Shown in pieces: positions 60,113-64,000 of a stretch of 64,000 nt of DNA. The stretch's first letter is position 1; the number at the start of each line of letters is the position of its first letter. The DNA lies in the NCBI GenBank assembly GCA_951230915.1, contig OX579633.1:49490029-49554028 (forward strand), in the 5' to 3' direction. The notes beneath the pieces were generated by a model. That model was not told the origin of the DNA, did not search any database, and saw only the letters and a program-made list of their open reading frames with translations. The translations under genes were made by a program, and so were the position numbers. This DNA is from Antitrichia curtipendula. Its lineage: Eukaryota > Streptophyta > Bryopsida > Hypnales > Leucodontaceae.

Positions 60113-60934
60113 AACTTTTTGTGAAGATAGAAAAACACATTAGCTTTTGGGGAATATAAATTTTGTTTCAATCAGTGCTCAAAAGCAAAAGTAATGGCAC
60201 AAGAGGTCTTTTTTTTTTCCACAAAAAACTCTTTATACACAAAAAATTAAAATTAAATTTTTTTCTCATAGATTGTAATTAAATCTATATGGAAAGCTTT
60301 GATTCATTCCATTTGGATTTGTTATATGAAAGTTATGCACGATCTTATTTTTCAAGCAATTAGAGCATTTTTTGAAAAAATAACTTATAGGATTCACTTT
60401 TGAATGCAATTTTCACAATTTATCGAAAAAAATTGTTTGACAAGGTTAAATTTGCTTGCTAAACCAATCTCAACATTGGGATTATAATGTTTCAATTTCA
60501 TCTTAGAGCTCTTAATGGTTTAGTTTTTCTTTTGATCTCGGATCTACTTCTACTTAATAGTTTTCTAAAGAATGAAAATCAAGTGTGTATTTTTTGAATT
60601 TTTTTCCTAGACTTTTAACCCAATTCTTTGACACAAAAGAATTTAAAATCAAAGTTTGTAATGCAAATTTTTTCCACAAATGGCAATCAAAGTCATCTGA
60701 AATTGCAGGCCGTTGTTCAAAAAAATAATTTTTTCTAATTTTGAATGTTAATATCTTCTAATCTATAAGGTCAAAATTTATGAAATTCTTACCACATGAT
60801 CTATAACAAGTGAAGTACAAGGTCCTATGTTTAGATTCTTAATAAAACACTTTATATATTTTCTTCAATGAACGTAGCAGAATTGATAGTTTTAAATCGT
60901 TTTTGACATAAAAATGGCCTTGAAACTGTAAGGA
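60113..60934. mobile_element. TTAA-flanked element, tandem neighbour (E9)
   Basis: A second, diverged copy of the preceding element in the same orientation, directly abutting its right TTAA (shared blocks gattcatt.catttgga, aaaaataactt.taggattca.ttttgaatgcaattt). It ends CTGTAAGGA before TTAA (60935-60938). The left end is eroded. Confidence 0.6.
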
Positions 60935-61159
60935 TTAAGGCTTGTGAGAAGGGCATAGGCTATGAGAAAGGGCCCTAGGAGGTTGTTGGGTCCTTTTGGA
61001 AGGTTTTTACACGCTTTAGAAGGGTCTCTAACTTGTCTCACATAGCATCCCATCATCCCATCTTTTGGAGAAGATTGAAAGGTCCTAGAGTGCTTTAATT
61101 TGCTTTTGAAAAGACTAGAAGGATTCTAGAGTGTTTAAGAATTGTTTTGGAAAGGCATG

Positions 61160-61435
61160 AGATGTCTTGGTTGGTTCAAAAAATATACTAGTTGGTTCCA
61201 AATCATATATTGGATGCTCTAATCCAAACATATTGGCTAGTTCCAAAAAACATACTAATAAGTTCCAAAAACATATTAGTTCACTTGGTTCCGAAAACAT
61301 ATTGACTGGTTGAACATACATGCTAGTTGGTTTTAGAAACATATTGGATGATTCCAAATATATGCTAGTTGGTTCCAAATCAACATACTAAGTGGCCAAA
61401 ACATATTGACTAGTCTCCAAATGCATATTGGTGAT
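61160..61435 (-). repeat. Degenerate minisatellite
   Basis: Units of about 24 nt built from acatattgg, ctagttggttcca and aaaacatac recur about ten times with drift. The minus-strand open frame 61378-61115 shows it as repeats of EPTS.Y.E, NMF and EP. No gene is inferred. Confidence 0.65.
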
Positions 61436-63100
61436 ATATTACAAAATCTATAGATCACATATCAAAGACATATAGAAGAAAACTAGACCAGAAGTTTGGA
61501 ATTTGATAATTATAGTTTTCATTTTCAAGTTGAACCTCAAGCAAGAGTGAAATAGTAGACTATATCAATCAAGGTTGGACTTTGATTAGAAGACAAGGAG
61601 AAAAAACCAAAAGAAGAATAGTTGACTTTAATAGATTCTAGCTAGTTGGAAGAAGTTGAATTTTAAAGTTTGTTTGATTCTTAGACAAATTAGCAAGCAT
61701 TTAGAAATTAGATTTTATAGTCCTAGACTTGCATTTCAAAAAATCTCTCAAAATTAATAGGACCTTAGAAAGAAAAAAAGGAGAAAAATAATTAGGGAAG
61801 AAAGAAAGAGTTAGACTCTTTTAGATATTATACAACCTACGACCTACCAAATTTGAATACAAAGAAGTACAAAATGAAAATCGATGGGCTTTACAATGAG
61901 ACCAAAATTATGATTTATAAAGATGGAATGATCAAATCAACAAACTTTGAAGTGAATCTTTAATCTCATTTTTTCCAATTGCTTTATTTTGCAAAAATAT
62001 TAAATTAGAAGTAAAAGTCTTGACTTAAAAGTTAGAATTAGATTCATACCTTTATGAATTTTAGGAAACAAGACTAGAAATTTAGAATCCATTAGGTAAT
62101 TTCAATAGCTTTCCAAAAAGATATCATACATAGAAAATAGTTTAATTTTTTAAAAGGTACGCTTGGATGAAAAATAGTATTAGAAGTAGATGAAAATTAG
62201 ATAATCCATTAAAAAGAATCCAAAAAAATAATATTAAAATCTATAATAGAAATAGAAATAAATAAAAAACTAAAAGTCAATCTATAAAATCAAGGTAAAA
62301 GTTTGAAATACCAATTAGTAGTCAAACTTCAGCTATGGATAACTTTTAGGAAGGTCAAAAGTATAAGTATTTAATCAATTTAGAAATTTTATTTTATTAA
62401 ATTTGAGATAAAAATAATTCAAACTTAAAAACAAAAAGTAGAGACAGAGGTTCAAAGTGGCAGTTAACACTTAAGAATTTAAATTGAATCTTTTGAAAGA
62501 TGGTCAAGGAACAAGTCAGATTTAAAATCATTTAGAAAATGTTTAAAGGTTTTCAAAATTTATTTAAACTTAGAAAATAGATCTATAACAAATGAGATAG
62601 TGTGGAATGAAATTTTGATTTAGATTAAGACAAAATTGGATGAAAATCAACAAGAATTGATCAAACCAAGTCGAACTCAAAATTTAGGAAGTAGAATCAA
62701 ACTTAGAACTAATACAAAAATTCAAAGTTTATTTGAATAGTAAAATAGGAGAAAACAATAGATGAAGTTTTATAATTTAGCTTAGGGGCTAAACTTCATC
62801 CTTGGATAACTTTTAGGGAACTAGTCCAAATTAAGTGAACTTTATTATTTTAGAAAGGGCTTAAAAAACCTTATGACTTAAAATATTTAACCTTGTGCTT
62901 GATTGAATCTCACCGGCCTTAGTTTTTACTCACTTTAGCCAAACTAATCATTATTACTAATTTGCAATTGAATTGTTTAGGAGTTGCATTTAGAGAACTG
63001 AAAGTAGAAAAGTAACAACAATTGTCCATTGCTTAGAAGGCAAAATTGGACGGCAAGCTAGACCCCAAGTAGGAATTTTGACTATGACAAAACTTAAGAA
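61436..63100. other. No gene seen
   Basis: AT- and purine-rich plus strand (many gaa, aaa, tag words), stops in all frames, no recognised element ends. Confidence 0.5.
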
Positions 63101-63107
63101 TCCGATT

Positions 63108-63809
63108 GTGTACACTTTATTCTAAGGGTGAGATTGGTACTCAAGAAGAAATTGAACTTTATTTAGATGATTGTGTTATAGATGAGGAAACAATTCTTGT
63201 AGTCTTTAATAATTAAACAACAATTCTATATATCTATAAAAAGAGATGTTGATAAATATATTGATATCATGATTTTCAAGTTGTTTGATCCTAGTGTTTG
63301 AAGTTCTTATTGACTATAATGCATTTGATGTAGAAGAATTAGGTAATTGGATTAATGATTCCAAATTTAATCAATTGAAAAAGGCAAATATAGGTGTTCT
63401 TGTTATGGTGTTGGACAATACTAATATTGACAGAGGAATAATCAATGGGGCAATGGGTAAAACGAGGGATAAAATTGAAGCTATTTATCTTCAAGAAGGT
63501 ATATATGTAGACGCTATCAAAATTGAAGAGAACAATGATAGAATTTAACTACACATATAAAGAAAAATACTTCAAATCTACATTCCAGTTGGCATTGGCG
63601 TATGGTTGTATGCCATCATTGGACGTAAAGCTCAAGGTACTATTATTGCTACAAAATTAGATATCAATATTTGTGATGAATTTATAACAAAACTACCCTA
63701 TGTCTTGTTATCTAGAGTTACAAAACAAAATTATATTATGTTATCTAGGAAGCTCACTATAGAAAATTTCAACCTAGTGAAATGTATTATACAATATAAT
63801 AAAGATTAA
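63108..63809 (+). pseudogene. Helitron-type PIF1 helicase, C-terminal fragment
   Basis: Pieces in successive frames fit the C-terminal half of PIF1 helicases. An initial piece is YSKGEIGTQEEIELYLDDCV. Next, 63285-63548 has GVLVMVLDNTNIDRGIINGA, equal to the VMLLRNLDxxxGLxNGT block. Then 63606-63809 has AIIGRKAQGTII and YVLLSRVTKQNYIMLSR, equal to the HKSQGxT and YVALSR motifs of the RecD-like domain. The Lys-Ser/Ala-Gln-Gly core is kept but frameshifts separate the pieces. It may be part of the same decayed element type as at 54-55.6 kb. Confidence 0.75.
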
Positions 63810-64000
63810 TAATAATATTGTACAATATGTTTATCTGGATTAGGGACTACAATAATAGGGTTAAATACTAATACAAACATTCATAGAGACTACAGTAATA
63901 GGATTAAACATATTATTGTAATGAACCATGTTGTACATCTGAAGCTTAAATTGACAAAGAAGGTAAATTAAACTTTTTTACTTCTAGTGTTGCCGACAAC

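Noticed and set aside
1..64000. tRNA, rRNA, CRISPR, organelle or bacterial origin
   Set aside because: No cloverleaf with intact boxes A and B, no rRNA-like block and no spaced direct-repeat array was found. Introns and plant transposons exclude a bacterial source.

Overview
This is nuclear DNA from a land plant with a large, repeat-filled genome. It is AT-rich and mostly non-coding, its genes have GT-AG introns, and it carries a chromodomain Ty3/gypsy retrotransposon, CACTA-type MITEs and Helitron-type PIF1 helicase remnants. The species cannot be read from the window. A four-exon nepenthesin-type protease and many lineage-unfamiliar repeats would fit a fern, another seed-free plant or a gymnosperm, but this is only an inference.

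Layout. 1-22 kb is almost gene-free: MITEs, TTAA-flanked inverted-repeat elements, short local repeats, two short related putative first exons (5.5 and 7.4 kb) and a decayed inverted pair of coding fragments (15-17 kb). 22.5-25.5 kb (minus strand) holds the one clearly intact gene, a secreted pepsin-like aspartyl protease of the ASPG1/nepenthesin type. Its four exons join in phase to 520 codons; it has a TATA box upstream and a partial tandem duplication of its 3' end downstream. 25.7-28.3 kb is its GC-richer upstream region with no gene seen. 28.9-29.3 kb is a near-perfect long foldback. 29.3-36.0 kb is a complete but inactivated chromovirus-type LTR retrotransposon with a 5-bp target-site duplication, itself hit by a CACTA MITE and by a poly(A)-tailed retroposed insert.

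37.8-48.7 kb is a distinct GC-richer gene island. On the plus strand (38.2-39.8 kb) is a broken gene of unknown family. On the minus strand (about 48.3 to 40.3 kb) are successive exons that mostly join in phase: an N-terminal part with a ParB-like NGQH motif, a long unrecognised middle part, an acidic, coiled-coil and proline-rich part, and an FCP1/NLI-interacting-factor (CTD-phosphatase-like) HAD domain. The N-terminal half has an in-frame TGA, a 23-nt frame-shifting insertion and an in-frame TAG, so at least that half looks like a decaying gene. Its introns carry about twelve copies of one dyad, TTAACTCG-N3-CGAGTTAA, always with a 3-nt spacer and never in an exon. This is the most unusual signal in the window.

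48.8-64 kb returns to AT-rich repeats: scrambled PIF1 helicase fragments (54.2-55.6 and 63.1-63.8 kb), more TTAA-flanked elements (58.5-60.9 kb) and a minisatellite (61.2-61.4 kb).

Throughout the window lies one abundant class of non-autonomous elements with CCCCTAAAGG-like ends flanked on both sides by TTAA, as in piggyBac- or Kolobok-type insertions. Five have both ends and at least six are partial. No tRNA, rRNA or CRISPR was found.
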